Assembly: GCA_905221615.1 (NCBI GenBank)
Contig: CAJNDT010000003.1
Coordinates: 1,364,062-1,428,061, forward strand
DNA from: Symbiodinium sp. CCMP2592
Lineage: Eukaryota > Sar > Dinophyceae > Suessiales > Symbiodiniaceae
DNA: 64,000 nucleotides
Reading direction: 5' to 3'
Below, piece after piece: positions 42,309 through 51,353 of this stretch (positions within the stretch are counted from its first letter, which is position 1; each line of letters begins with the position of its first letter). Below the pieces are notes generated by a model. It made no database searches. It worked only from the letters and a program-made list of their open reading frames with translations, and was not told the DNA's origin. The position numbers were made by a program, and so were the translations under genes.

Positions 42309-45300
42309 ATGAAGGACCAGCGACTTTTTGCGGAACCCGGGGTAGAGACCAAACCGAATCCCAGTCTTGTACAGATGGCTGTGAACGGGTCTGGTTATAG
42401 TGGGGTTAGTGTTAGTCAATCTGCTTCTCCGGCTGTGTATGTGACCCAGCCTCAGAAACCTGTGCTGACTGAGCAAACTTCGTGTCAAGACAGCCGTCCT
42501 GTGAGCGATTCCCCTCCTCGGTGTGAGGGGCATGGCCCTGGCTCTGAGCAAGATGAATGCGATGACCAAGGAGCAGCTCAAATCCCATCTCTTCGAGGTT
42601 TACCACGAGCACGCCTACCACAAGTGGACCAAACTGGAGATTCGTCAGAGAATCCTCGAGTTGCAAGGCGACGATGTGGATGCCCTGCCACGTGGACCTC
42701 AGATGACGGCGACCGAAGCCGCCGTCAAGGAGGTGCGCAAAGCAGCCAAGAAGAAAGTGGATCTGGTAAAGCTATGCACCGAGAAGTACCAGATGGAAGT
42801 GAATCGCAACGACACGATTGCCATCCTGGAGGCCCGCGTCCTGAAGATCATCTATGCGACCGAGGTGCCGGAGGCGGGCGACATCATCGGCTTCGGCAAG
42901 AACAGTACGATGCACTACCAGGACATGCTCCTGCCGGAGTTCGAGAACTATGCGCAATGGGTGCTTCAGACAGCACGGGAGAACCCAGGAACCGGATGCG
43001 ACCCAAGGTTGTATCGTTTGGCCCGCTGGTTGGAGGGAAAAGTGTTGGCTTCCAGGAAGCCACAGCCCAAGACGAAGGCCAAAGTGATCTTTCCCCCGAC
43101 GAAGGACTACGAGGCCTATGTGGAGGAAGCAACGTATCCGTCGGCCGGAGCCCAGAGCAGTCACGAGCACATGAAGGATCAGGACAAGAAGATCGAGGCG
43201 CTCACCGAAGTGCTGAGCGAGATCAAGAACGAGCTCCGGGAGATGAAAGGGGAAAAGTTGCGCAAGCAGAGCGGCTACCAGAAGGAGGCCCCGGACTCCG
43301 AGATGACGGAATCCGACGCCTCGTTTTACAAGATCCATACGCCACCGACGAGCAAGCCGTCGAAGGAGTGAGCGGAACCGCCGCAGGCTTAGATGCGGAC
43401 GAGGGGCCAGGTCCAATCCTTAGTGCGTCTGCGAAACTTAGCCAGCAGTTACGAAGTCAATCTACGCGGTTCAAGCAGCTTAGTGAGCAACAGTCTAGAA
43501 CCCTGGAGGAACAGGGTTCCAATGTGGTGCCAGGTTTGTTTCAGGATCTGGTGGGCTATAATCGTCCCGTTTTGCCGCAGTATAGTCATCATGCAGATAC
43601 CCACCTCACTCAGGCAGTGCAGGAACGTGCAAAAAGCTCAGAAGCTGCCGTGCACTGCGGACCATGGAACGGGTGCGACCTGACCACTAAGGAGGGACTG
43701 AGGTTGTTGCTAGATCGTATCCGATTGGAACAGCCGCAGCATGTGTGGCTGGCACCAGCGACGGGGGCGTATAGTCCTTTGACCAACCTCCAACAACAAA
43801 CGGAGGCACAGCGCGACGAGCTACAGGTACGACGAGCCGAGGCCTTGCGACACTTTGTAGCGTGTGCCTGCGTAGTTCATTTGTGCGTTCAGTTGGGTAT
43901 ACACGTGAGTTGGGAAATGCCAGAGAAGTGTCAGGCCTGGAGGTTGCCACTGTTGAACCAGCTTAGGGATAAGTACGGTTTGCACACGGCAGTCACAAGA
44001 GGTTGCGCGGTGAACCATAGAAGCAGGAAAGATGGACCCCTCATACAACAGGGATGGAAGATCCTTACGTCCCACAAAAGAGTTTCCGAAGGCCTCAACT
44101 TGCCCTGTAGATGTCCTAGACAGTACCAGCATGGACCCTGTACGAACAACCCGAACCCAAACAAAGACTACTACACCAGAGAGTTCGGACAGCGACTGAG
44201 CCGAGTGCTCCAACACGAGCTCTCGTATGAAGCCACTCTTCAGGAGTGCACCGGGGGTACGTCTTTAGTTCAGGGATTTGGAGAAGGGGAGTTTTGTACG
44301 TGCGGGGAGGTATGTCTTCCAAAGGTGCGGCAGGAGTGTTCCAGTTGTCTGAAGGGTAGGTGTCAGCTTCAGGTGGGTTCACAAGTTGAAGCGGCTCATT
44401 GTGTTGGTCCTGAAGAGTTGGAGGAACCGTTGGGTTCAGAGGAAGATCATTCAGGGGACACTTTCGTGGTAGGAGAAGTAGGCCAAGCCAGGTTCTCCGA
44501 TGCCCAAACCGAACAGGTGGAAGCCAAGGCTCAGAGGTTCCTCGAACAACGACAGTTTCATCATAAGGCCTGTGAACAACTGATCCGAGAGCTTCCCCCA
44601 CACCACCTTAAGAACCACCGTAGTGTTGTCCTGGAAGAACGAGCTAGGTACATGACCTTTGGCTTGTATGCGTATGGCAATCACTACGGCATCACTAAAA
44701 GTACCCTGAAGTTCCCGAAGGTGTGTAGGTACGTCCTGGAGTACTTGAGCCACTGGGCTCAGAAGCCTCTGGAATGCACGTCTTTTGTGATCAATGACAA
44801 CGGTACTCTGAGGATACACAAAGATCATCACAATAGGCCCGGCCACAACAATAGTGTCATAGGAGTAACCGCGTACCAAAACGGAGGTCTCTGGATAGAG
44901 GGACCCCCGGGGAACAGCCGTCAGAAAGCCAGCTCCAAGGTGTTGCCCAATGGGCAAACGGTCCTGGGACACACCCTGGAGACCCGACAACGAATGGTCC
45001 AGTTCGATGCGAAGAAATGGCACGCCACAGAGGCTTGGCATGGAGACCGTATTGTGATAAGTGCCTTCGTTAGTCGGGGTTGGGATGTCGTTGGTTCGGA
45101 AGTTCAGGAGACGTTAAAGACTTTGGGGTTTCCAGGTGTTTGGCCGAAAGTAGGAGATGAGGCCATGGTCGTGAAAGGTAGAGGCGCTTGGTCAGGACCC
45201 CTGAAATCCCAAAGTAACAAGGAAGCAGAAGCCATCAAGCGGAAACTCTATCTGTTACATGCGGCGACGGGACATGGTAGCATTAGGCACATGGTGGAAG

Positions 45301-48300
45301 CCCTGAAACGGCGTAATGCTAAGCCCTTGGTGATCAAGTTAGCCAAAGAGTTTACTTGTTCCGTGTGCCAAGAAAAACAGAAGGTGTTACCCCGACAAGT
45401 GGCGTCGTTAGAACCCCTGCCCCCAAAGTTTCATACTGTGTCGGCGGACATCGGGCATTGGATGCATCCGAAGACCCACGAACATCAGAACTTCATGTTG
45501 ATTGTGGATGAGGGTTCGAGATTTCGGGTTGCCAGAATTCTGACGAAAGGCAATAAACAGACGCCCAATGGGGCAGCTTGTACCAACTACTTGTCGGAGG
45601 GATGGTTTCAGGTCTTTGGGAAGCCGAAGACTCTTCGGCTCGATCCAGCCGGAAGCTTCCGTGGAGAGCATATGTCAAGCTTCTGTGACCGCCATGGCAT
45701 TTATCTTGACATAATACCAGGGGAAGCGCATTGGCAGATCGGAGTGGCCGAACAGGCCATTCAAGGAGTGAAGCAGTTGATGGATAAACTGATTGCCACC
45801 GATCCGGACACGAGCGCCGAAGAATGCTTGAGCCTGGCAGTGTCGACCTTCAACCAGCGAGAGCTGATCAGGGGTTTTTCACCGACGCAGCACGTGCTGG
45901 GTCACAGTCCGGATGCCACGGGCAGTCATGTGCAGACCGGGCGACTACCGCCCGAGGAACCCATCCTCAATGACTCTCCTGCCGAGATGAAGCGTCAGGC
46001 ACAACTTCGAGCCGAAGCAGAAAAGGCTTTGGCAGATTGGACAGCCCAACAGCGTGTGACCAAGGCTTTGAACTCACGGACCAGACCTCTGCAACAGTAT
46101 CAGCCTGGCGACTTAGTCTACTTCTGGCGGACACAGGAATCCGGGCAAAGCAAACGCAGTCCCGGGACTCGTCATGGCCGCTTCTTAGGACCCGCGCGAG
46201 TGTTGGCGACCGAGAGCCGCCGAGACGCCAGCGGGAACCAGAGGAGCGGACACGCCATATGGTGCGTCCGAGGTCGTCAACTGATAAAGTGCAGCCCTGA
46301 ACAACTCAGGCCGGCCAGCACCCGTGAAGAAATTGTGGAAGCACTGGCGGAGGACGAGAGCACGCCCTGGACCTATGGGCGATTGGCCAAGGAATTGGGC
46401 GGCAACCAGTATGAGGACATCAGCCATGAGATTCCTGATGAAGGCGAATGGCGCCGAGCTCAAGATACCACGCAGGAGCCAACGCCCTCACGGTTCCGAG
46501 TGAGCCGAAAGCGACCACCACCGGACGCCACAGCCGAGGAATCCATGGACGAGCTGTTTGTCACGGACAAAGACGGTGTGCCCAAGCTGGCAGGCCGAGA
46601 CGAGGCGACTTCTTCCAGCAGCAAGACGGCCCCACAGGATACCCTGCAGGGCTACAGCTGGTGGTCCGAAGTCAAAGCAGAGGCATGGCGCAGCGAGGAT
46701 ACAAGCCACTGGGCTGATGAACAGGCAGCAGTGGCCGTGGAAATTGAGATGCCTGATCAACCGCGATGCTGGGAACAAGCCACACGCGACCTAGGCGTTT
46801 ACCTGGCCAGCGCGCTCAAGAAGCGCGCCGTGGAAGTCTCCGAGAAGAGACTTACACCTGGCGAACGAGAGCAGTTCAAGGCAGCCAAGATGATCGAAGT
46901 CAAGAATTTCTTGGCCGCCAATGCCTTCGAGGCCCTGCCAGACAATCTGAAGCCCAGTAAAGAGCAGGCTGTGGGAATGAGATGGATCCTGACATGGAAA
47001 ATGCAGGATTCCGGTGTTCCGAAAGCCAAAGCCCGAGCAGTCCTGCTCGGGTACCAGGACCCCGCCTACGAACATAGATCGACAACAGCTCCTGTTATGA
47101 CGCGACAGACGAGACAACTTCTTTTGCAGCTTGCCGCAAACCGCCGCTGGCGCATCATGAAAGGTGATGTGAGCGGCGCCTTTTTACAAGGGCGCGAGTA
47201 TCCGGATGAACTGTTTTGCATCCCATGTCCGGAAATTTGCAAGGAGATGGGTTTACCGCCAGAGTCGGTGACACGTCTCAAAAAGGCTTGTTACGGCCTG
47301 GTTGACGCACCTCTGGAGTGGTACAAAACAGTTGCTACATATCTTGAGAGCCTGGGACTGGAAAGACTCTGGTCTGACGCTTGTGCCTGGGTATGGCGGA
47401 AAGATGGGCAACTTAGAGGGATGATTTCGGGACATGTCGATGATTTTATTTTTGCTGGGGATGATCAAGATGCAGAGTGGCAGGCTTTGTTGCAAAAGAT
47501 CAAGAACCATTTTAAGTGGGGCGACTGGGACATGGACACTTTCACGCAATGCGGCGTCCAGGTGGAGACTACCAAGGATGGGTTCAGCCTGTCTCAACCG
47601 AGGTACCTGGAAGGTGTGAGCGAGATACATGTGAATGCTACTCGCCGGAAGGAGCGAGATGCTGAGACCTCAGTGCGTGAGAAGACGCAACTTCGTGGTA
47701 TCTTAGGTGCTTTGAGCTGGCACAGCCAGCAAGTGGCACCACACCTAGCGGCAGACGTGAGTATGATGTTATCTGAGGTGCCCCAATCCAAGGTGGAAAC
47801 AATCTTCAAAGCCAACACGTTGTTACAGCATGCTAAGGCCCGCAACTCTCACAAGCTGAAGATCCAACGATGCGTGAGCGAGGACATGGCAATGATTGCC
47901 TGGGTGGACGCAGGCAGCCAGAACCGCTGGGATGGCGGTAGCACGCAGGGCATCGTCATTGGAGCAGCTCCCGCTCGTCTTCTAAAAGGAGATGTGACTC
48001 CTGTGTCTTTGATTGCCTGGCACTCTAACCGTATTGACCGAGCATGTCGCAGTCCGGGGGCAGCGGAAACACAAGCCGCGGTCAACGGAGAGGATGCATT
48101 ATATTTCGCACGTTTTCAGTGGAGTGAAATGTTGTATGGCAAGGTGAATCCTCGTCAACCAGATTCTGTAGTTTCCCGAGTACCTGGTTGCTTGATTACA
48201 GATTCGCGGAACGTGTATGACAAGCTCTCTTGCGAAGTTCTAAGCATCAAGGGTGCCGAAAAGCGGACAAACATCGAAGCCTTGGCTTTGAAGGAGTCTC

Positions 48301-48542
48301 AGCAAAACACGGGCTTGATCATCAGATGGGTGCATTCAGAAGCACAGCTGGCAAATTCGCTCACAAAGCAGGGCGGAAAGAATGAAATTGAACTGTTCTA
48401 TCGGATGGGACAGGCTTGGAGGATCGTGGAAGATCCTCACATGAAGTCAGCACGCAAGCGCAAGGAAGAGGGACTTGAGCCACTTGCGCAGACGGAGAAG
48501 CAGATAGGGGTTGATAATAACCAGACGGTTTTACAGCCATAG
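42309..48542 (+). CDS. pol: Pol polyprotein, 2,077 aa, with extra domains
   Basis: It makes and integrates the cDNA. Order: N-terminal segment; about residues 72-355 where the frame is open but looks like a shadow of the overlapping +1 ORF; methyltransferase-like region 445-650; Cys cluster 663-685; dioxygenase-like region 765-925; integrase with H984, H989, C1017, C1020 and D1047, D1112, E1148 (last two spaced DX35E), then a basic C-terminal domain near 1262-1337; reverse transcriptase about 1525-1770 with D1620 (GDVSGAF) and D1711-D1712 (HVDDF); RNase H about 1860-2040 with D1867, E1920, D1965. The fourth RNase H position, usually D in ADxLTK, is N2016 (LANSLTK). ATG at 42,309 has A at -3. 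Confidence 0.9.
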   Translation: MKDQRLFAEPGVETKPNPSLVQMAVNGSGYSGVSVSQSASPAVYVTQPQKPVLTEQTSCQDSRPVSDSPPRCEGHGPGSEQDECDDQGAAQIPSLRGLPRARLPQVDQTGDSSENPRVARRRCGCPATWTSDDGDRSRRQGGAQSSQEESGSGKAMHREVPDGSESQRHDCHPGGPRPEDHLCDRGAGGGRHHRLRQEQYDALPGHAPAGVRELCAMGASDSTGEPRNRMRPKVVSFGPLVGGKSVGFQEATAQDEGQSDLSPDEGLRGLCGGSNVSVGRSPEQSRAHEGSGQEDRGAHRSAERDQERAPGDERGKVAQAERLPEGGPGLRDDGIRRLVLQDPYATDEQAVEGVSGTAAGLDADEGPGPILSASAKLSQQLRSQSTRFKQLSEQQSRTLEEQGSNVVPGLFQDLVGYNRPVLPQYSHHADTHLTQAVQERAKSSEAAVHCGPWNGCDLTTKEGLRLLLDRIRLEQPQHVWLAPATGAYSPLTNLQQQTEAQRDELQVRRAEALRHFVACACVVHLCVQLGIHVSWEMPEKCQAWRLPLLNQLRDKYGLHTAVTRGCAVNHRSRKDGPLIQQGWKILTSHKRVSEGLNLPCRCPRQYQHGPCTNNPNPNKDYYTREFGQRLSRVLQHELSYEATLQECTGGTSLVQGFGEGEFCTCGEVCLPKVRQECSSCLKGRCQLQVGSQVEAAHCVGPEELEEPLGSEEDHSGDTFVVGEVGQARFSDAQTEQVEAKAQRFLEQRQFHHKACEQLIRELPPHHLKNHRSVVLEERARYMTFGLYAYGNHYGITKSTLKFPKVCRYVLEYLSHWAQKPLECTSFVINDNGTLRIHKDHHNRPGHNNSVIGVTAYQNGGLWIEGPPGNSRQKASSKVLPNGQTVLGHTLETRQRMVQFDAKKWHATEAWHGDRIVISAFVSRGWDVVGSEVQETLKTLGFPGVWPKVGDEAMVVKGRGAWSGPLKSQSNKEAEAIKRKLYLLHAATGHGSIRHMVEALKRRNAKPLVIKLAKEFTCSVCQEKQKVLPRQVASLEPLPPKFHTVSADIGHWMHPKTHEHQNFMLIVDEGSRFRVARILTKGNKQTPNGAACTNYLSEGWFQVFGKPKTLRLDPAGSFRGEHMSSFCDRHGIYLDIIPGEAHWQIGVAEQAIQGVKQLMDKLIATDPDTSAEECLSLAVSTFNQRELIRGFSPTQHVLGHSPDATGSHVQTGRLPPEEPILNDSPAEMKRQAQLRAEAEKALADWTAQQRVTKALNSRTRPLQQYQPGDLVYFWRTQESGQSKRSPGTRHGRFLGPARVLATESRRDASGNQRSGHAIWCVRGRQLIKCSPEQLRPASTREEIVEALAEDESTPWTYGRLAKELGGNQYEDISHEIPDEGEWRRAQDTTQEPTPSRFRVSRKRPPPDATAEESMDELFVTDKDGVPKLAGRDEATSSSSKTAPQDTLQGYSWWSEVKAEAWRSEDTSHWADEQAAVAVEIEMPDQPRCWEQATRDLGVYLASALKKRAVEVSEKRLTPGEREQFKAAKMIEVKNFLAANAFEALPDNLKPSKEQAVGMRWILTWKMQDSGVPKAKARAVLLGYQDPAYEHRSTTAPVMTRQTRQLLLQLAANRRWRIMKGDVSGAFLQGREYPDELFCIPCPEICKEMGLPPESVTRLKKACYGLVDAPLEWYKTVATYLESLGLERLWSDACAWVWRKDGQLRGMISGHVDDFIFAGDDQDAEWQALLQKIKNHFKWGDWDMDTFTQCGVQVETTKDGFSLSQPRYLEGVSEIHVNATRRKERDAETSVREKTQLRGILGALSWHSQQVAPHLAADVSMMLSEVPQSKVETIFKANTLLQHAKARNSHKLKIQRCVSEDMAMIAWVDAGSQNRWDGGSTQGIVIGAAPARLLKGDVTPVSLIAWHSNRIDRACRSPGAAETQAAVNGEDALYFARFQWSEMLYGKVNPRQPDSVVSRVPGCLITDSRNVYDKLSCEVLSIKGAEKRTNIEALALKESQQNTGLIIRWVHSEAQLANSLTKQGGKNEIELFYRMGQAWRIVEDPHMKSARKRKEEGLEPLAQTEKQIGVDNNQTVLQP
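42532..43371 (+). CDS. Overprinted ORF inside pol, 279 aa
   Basis: Frame +1 relative to pol. In-frame TGA at 42,502 and first ATG at 42,532 (G at -3, G at +4); ends TGA 43,369. Codons mostly end in G or C, as real genes here do, while the pol frame over the same DNA gives Gly/Arg/Ser/Glu-rich noise. The protein is helical: MTKEQLKSHLFEVYHEHAYH and VDLVKLCTEKYQMEVNRNDT look like two weak SAP-like helix pairs, then a charged coiled coil near residues 205-245 and an acidic/Thr tail. It is preceded by a pyrimidine tract and GTGTGAG (AG at 42,527). Possible accessory nucleic-acid-binding protein; family unknown. Alternative: two compensating frameshifts within one ancestral polyprotein. Confidence 0.7.
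   Translation: MALALSKMNAMTKEQLKSHLFEVYHEHAYHKWTKLEIRQRILELQGDDVDALPRGPQMTATEAAVKEVRKAAKKKVDLVKLCTEKYQMEVNRNDTIAILEARVLKIIYATEVPEAGDIIGFGKNSTMHYQDMLLPEFENYAQWVLQTARENPGTGCDPRLYRLARWLEGKVLASRKPQPKTKAKVIFPPTKDYEAYVEEATYPSAGAQSSHEHMKDQDKKIEALTEVLSEIKNELREMKGEKLRKQSGYQKEAPDSEMTESDASFYKIHTPPTSKPSKE
43641..44256 (+). other. Methyltransferase-like region of Pol (degenerate)
   Basis: Residues about 445-650. It has hallmarks arranged as in cytosine-5 methyltransferase folds: HVWLAPATGAYSPLTNL where a PPC(GP) loop would be, then GIHVSWEMPEKCQAW where the EN(V) motif would be, then a GCAV strand and QGWKILTS. The catalytic Cys of PPC/PCQ is absent (P483-A-T-G), so if homologous it is probably inactive or uses other residues. 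Homology is inferred from motif order, not an alignment. DNMT capture by Symbiodinium retrotransposons is known from the literature. Confidence 0.4.
44295..44363 (+). other. Cys-rich zinc-ribbon-like cluster in Pol
   Basis: C663, C665, C669, C677, C680, C685 (CTCGEVC ... CSSCLKGRC). It could bind one zinc between the methyltransferase-like and dioxygenase-like regions. Confidence 0.45.
44601..45083 (+). other. 2-oxoglutarate/Fe(II) dioxygenase-like region of Pol
   Basis: Residues about 765-925. The iron triad is seen as H837-x-D839 (LRIHKDHHN) and H905 (DAKKWHATEAW); R914 (HGDRIVISAF) sits where the 2-oxoglutarate-binding Arg should. Gly-rich GGLWIEG and FGLYAYGNHYG strands fit a double-stranded beta-helix. 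Spacing and WH..R end resemble the TET/JBP group, which oxidises 5-methylcytosine or thymine. Dinoflagellate DNA contains hydroxymethyluracil, so a thymine- or methylcytosine-oxidising role is plausible; it is not shown. Confidence 0.6.
45246..46318 (+). other. Integrase region of Pol
   Basis: Zinc-binding HHCC (LHAATGH ... CSVC) then the RNase H-like core with D1047, D1112, E1148, then the QPGDLVYFWR ... GPA segment, a small beta domain typical of copia integrase C-termini. All catalytic acids are present. Confidence 0.9.
46881..48425 (+). other. Reverse transcriptase and RNase H regions of Pol
   Basis: RVT_2-type RT: KARAVLLGYQ, GDVSGAFLQG, KACYGLVDAP, HVDDF. RNase H follows directly: WVDAG, AAETQAA, ITDSRN and LANSLTK. 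N2016 replaces the usual last Asp; RNase H activity may be reduced, or another residue is used. Confidence 0.9.
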
Positions 48543-48563
48543 GGGTTTGGGAGCCGGGGGTCA
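48543..48563 (+). promoter_or_regulatory. Polypurine tract region
   Basis: GGGGTTTGGGAGCCGGGGG then TCA before the 3' LTR. Purine-rich but with two T-containing breaks; it primes plus-strand synthesis in this family. Confidence 0.6.
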
Positions 48564-48779
48564 TGCAAGTGAAATCACTTGTACGATGAACCTCCTCACC
48601 GCAGGTGGAAGCCTCATCGGTGTATCTCCCGACGCAGATTCGACAGGTCAAGAAAGGGAGCCCAAAAAGAGAGGCCGCTGTAGCTCCGTTAGCCGAGCCA
48701 TCAGGCCTCCGTGACTGGGTTCCTCTGACTTTCGTTCTCCTTGAGCACTCGAAGACTTCAGTCAGCTACCAGACTTTCA
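48564..48779 (+). repeat. 3' LTR, 216 bp
   Basis: No difference from the 5' LTR was found by eye; TG...CA ends. Confidence 0.95.
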
Positions 48780-48784
48780 GGGTT
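48780..48784. other. Target-site duplication (right)
   Basis: GGGTT, matching 40,045-40,049; followed by further heptamer-like DNA (TTATGGTTTGGGGTTCAGGG). Confidence 0.9.
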
Positions 48785-51110
48785 TATGGTTTGGGGTTCA
48801 GGGTTGAAGGTGCAGGGGTTCAGGGCCACCCCCTTTTCAGGATTTAGGGTTTGGGCTTCAAGGTTGAAGGTTTAGGGCCACTCCATTTTTGGGGTTTAAG
48901 CTTCAGGGTTTAGACTTTGGGGCCACTCCCTTCCTTAAGCTCTATACCCTCAGCGGCCCAAACGGGCCGAGCACCCCTAGTAAAATCCCAGACCTGAAGC
49001 CCTCGAAGTCGCAAGAGCACCCAGGCACCAAAGGCGGGACCCTGGTATAGTACCCTACTGAGTAGGATCGTCAGGCAAGGAACCGTAAACCTAACACGGT
49101 ATCGCGAAAGCCCCATCGTAGCTGCCATTGAGGTCATAACTTTGGTAATCTGCAATCACCTATCGTCCCTATCTCACTATACTATGTAACCCCTAAACCC
49201 CTAAACCCTACACCCCCGGCAAGGCCCAATCTTCAAGGGCTGGCTGCGAACCCGAGCCTCTAAAAACCTTATACGAAGCGAAGTAGCCGGCCCTATGACA
49301 TTTTTCATGGCGCTGGAGCAAGCATCTTTAAAGTAGAATGATTGTGATTCCTTTATTACCCAAGAATTTGAGACCTTCATAGACCCTCGTAGACCCTCTG
49401 AGCTGTCCCGAAAAGGAATTCTTTTTGGGCCCCACTTTAAATTAACGGCCCTATGTCGAGAGCTTCAGGTGGGCCGGCCCCAGCACCAAAAGCAGCGGCT
49501 CCAACCGGAACCGGAGGAAAGGGCAAAGGCTGCGGCATAGGGTTTAGGGTTGTGGGGTTTAGGGTTTTAGGGTTTAGGGTTGCTGTTCATTTGTTCGCTT
49601 TTTGATCTGAGATTTTCTTCCACGTGGTCGTGGACTTCAGATGAAGGCTGTAACTATTCAGAAGCGTACATACAGGGCTTAGAAGGGGTTTGAGAGGCTG
49701 CTTACTACAGGGCCGATAAGCTGTCTGTTCTGCCTTTCATCACGGACCCTAGCTGGACCCTATAAAACCTTTTTTTTAGGGTTCCCGATCATGATTTCCT
49801 TATATAAGTCCTTAAAAAGGTAGGATATCTGGGGTTAGGGTAGCGTTTAGTCAGAGTTTCAAGCTCTGCACCGCAGGGCTACAGGGTTCCAGTCCAGAGG
49901 AGATATTGAGGTTGCTGGGTTTTCGCACATGCGGTTTTGGATGTATTCTCGAGTTGTTGGACTTGCAGTTTGGCATTTAGTTCGGGCTTCGTGCTGTAGG
50001 GAAACGGTTCCGGGCTTCATGAGAAGGGCAGGGGCTTAGGAGGCGGATCTTTGGGCTGCATGTTCTCTAGAGATTGTAGCTGCCCAGCCGAAACCTTTCA
50101 TCGATGGATTGTTCGTGAGGTGAGAGGTTTAAACAGGGCAGCGCAGAAGCCCTTGCAAACACCAATGTAATTCCTTAGGGTTCCATATTATGCTTCTGCT
50201 ATAAGCAGAATATACCGCGAAGCTCACACTGACGATGCAGGCCGCGATATTGCTTCTCCCAAGAATGTCTGCTGCCATAACATACCGCAAAACCCCATTC
50301 TGATGATTGAGGCCCCAATGCTACTTCCTTAAATACCCTAAAACCCCAAAACCCTAAAGCCCTAAAGCCCAAACCCTAAACACTAAACCCTTAAACCCTA
50401 AACCCTAACACCCTAAACTCCAAAGCCCAAAACCCCAAACCCAGGTGACCCTGAACCCTTCTGAACAGGGACGCAGGTGTTTCGAAGAGCCGGGTCTCGC
50501 AGATCGTAACAGCGTGCCGCAATGTCGAAGCCCTTATGGCGACATTGTGGTGGCAAGCCTCAGGTTTGTGCTTTCTGAACGATCTAGAAACCTTCTCCTT
50601 AGCAAACAGCCTAATATAGGGCCCAACCAATTACCAACATTATTCCTCGGGTTCCTTACTACCGCAGAATGTACGACACCCCCAAACCCTATTCTAATGT
50701 TTGCGGCCCCCTACATTACTAAGTTGATTTGACAGAGTCTGACAGGGATTAGGCTTTGTACCGTTCCATGTGCCGATAGTCAGAACATTTCTCTTCATGC
50801 CAAAGAATATGCCACGTCGGCACAAGGACCCTTAGGGAGAGGTATAAACACACAGTGTAGCAGAGTAGAGTGAAGAACCTCAAACCTGAGCCGGAGACCC
50901 CAAAATTTCGGGGAGGTGCGACGACAGCCGCCCCTGCAAGTGGCAAAGGCTCGCACCAGTTTCAGCTCTTTTGTACGCTGAGCAACTCTTCCACCTGTTT
51001 TTTTTTGTGCGGCGCTTGTAAATTCTGTATCCGGTTGTTCGAGTCTACTTTAATTGTCCACGCCAGCGTAGGCTATGGTAGGTTAAGGTAGGCTTCAGAA
51101 GGGTGTACAG
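48785..51110. other. Mosaic region after the retrotransposon
   Basis: Degenerate G-rich heptamers to about 48,910, C-rich ones near 49,190 and 50,330-50,450, G-rich near 49,540-49,580, and a family C TIR element at 50,612. In between, AT-balanced DNA with no supported gene. Confidence 0.6.
50612..50718. mobile_element. TIR element family C copy
   Basis: TAATATAGGGCCCAACCAAT begins it; GGCCCCCTACATTA ends it, with the CCCCCAAACCCTATTC core. Confidence 0.55.
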
Positions 51111-51292
51111 CAGTAGTAAAGTAGTAAAGTAGTAAAGTAGTAAAGTAGCAAAGCAGCAAAGTAGCAAAGTAGTAAAGTAGTACAGTAGCAGTGCAGGCGC
51201 TGTACAGTGACAGTACGGTGGTAATAGGTAGCAGTATAGTAGTAGTACGGTGGCAGTACGGTGGTAGTACAGTAGTAGTAGTAGTAGCAGGA

Positions 51293-51353
<61 letters not shown>

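Larger units (their letters stand above)
40050..48779 (+). mobile_element. Complete Ty1/copia LTR retrotransposon, 8,730 bp
   Basis: Order: LTR, primer-binding site, gag-protease, pol (extra domains, integrase, RT, RNase H), polypurine tract, LTR. Integrase upstream of RT defines the copia order. LTRs are identical by eye, the target duplication is intact and the main ORFs unbroken, so insertion is recent and the copy may be active. It is longer than a usual copia (about 5 kb) because of a long Gag and about 3 kb of extra coding sequence before integrase. It sits in telomere-like repeat DNA. Confidence 0.95.

Noticed and set aside
44116-45041. Long minus-strand ORFs opposite pol (also 42,772-43,416 and 40,263-40,754)
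   Set aside because: Shadows of high-GC3 coding sequence on the + strand.
40374-48542. Gypsy or retrovirus-like assignment
   Set aside because: Integrase precedes RT and motifs (HVDDF, KACYGL, LANSLTK) are of copia type; no envelope-like ORF is present.
48605-48847. 80-codon ORF in the 3' LTR (and its twin at 40,091)
   Set aside because: Same LTR DNA in both places; no sign that it is translated. The LTR simply lacks stops in one frame.
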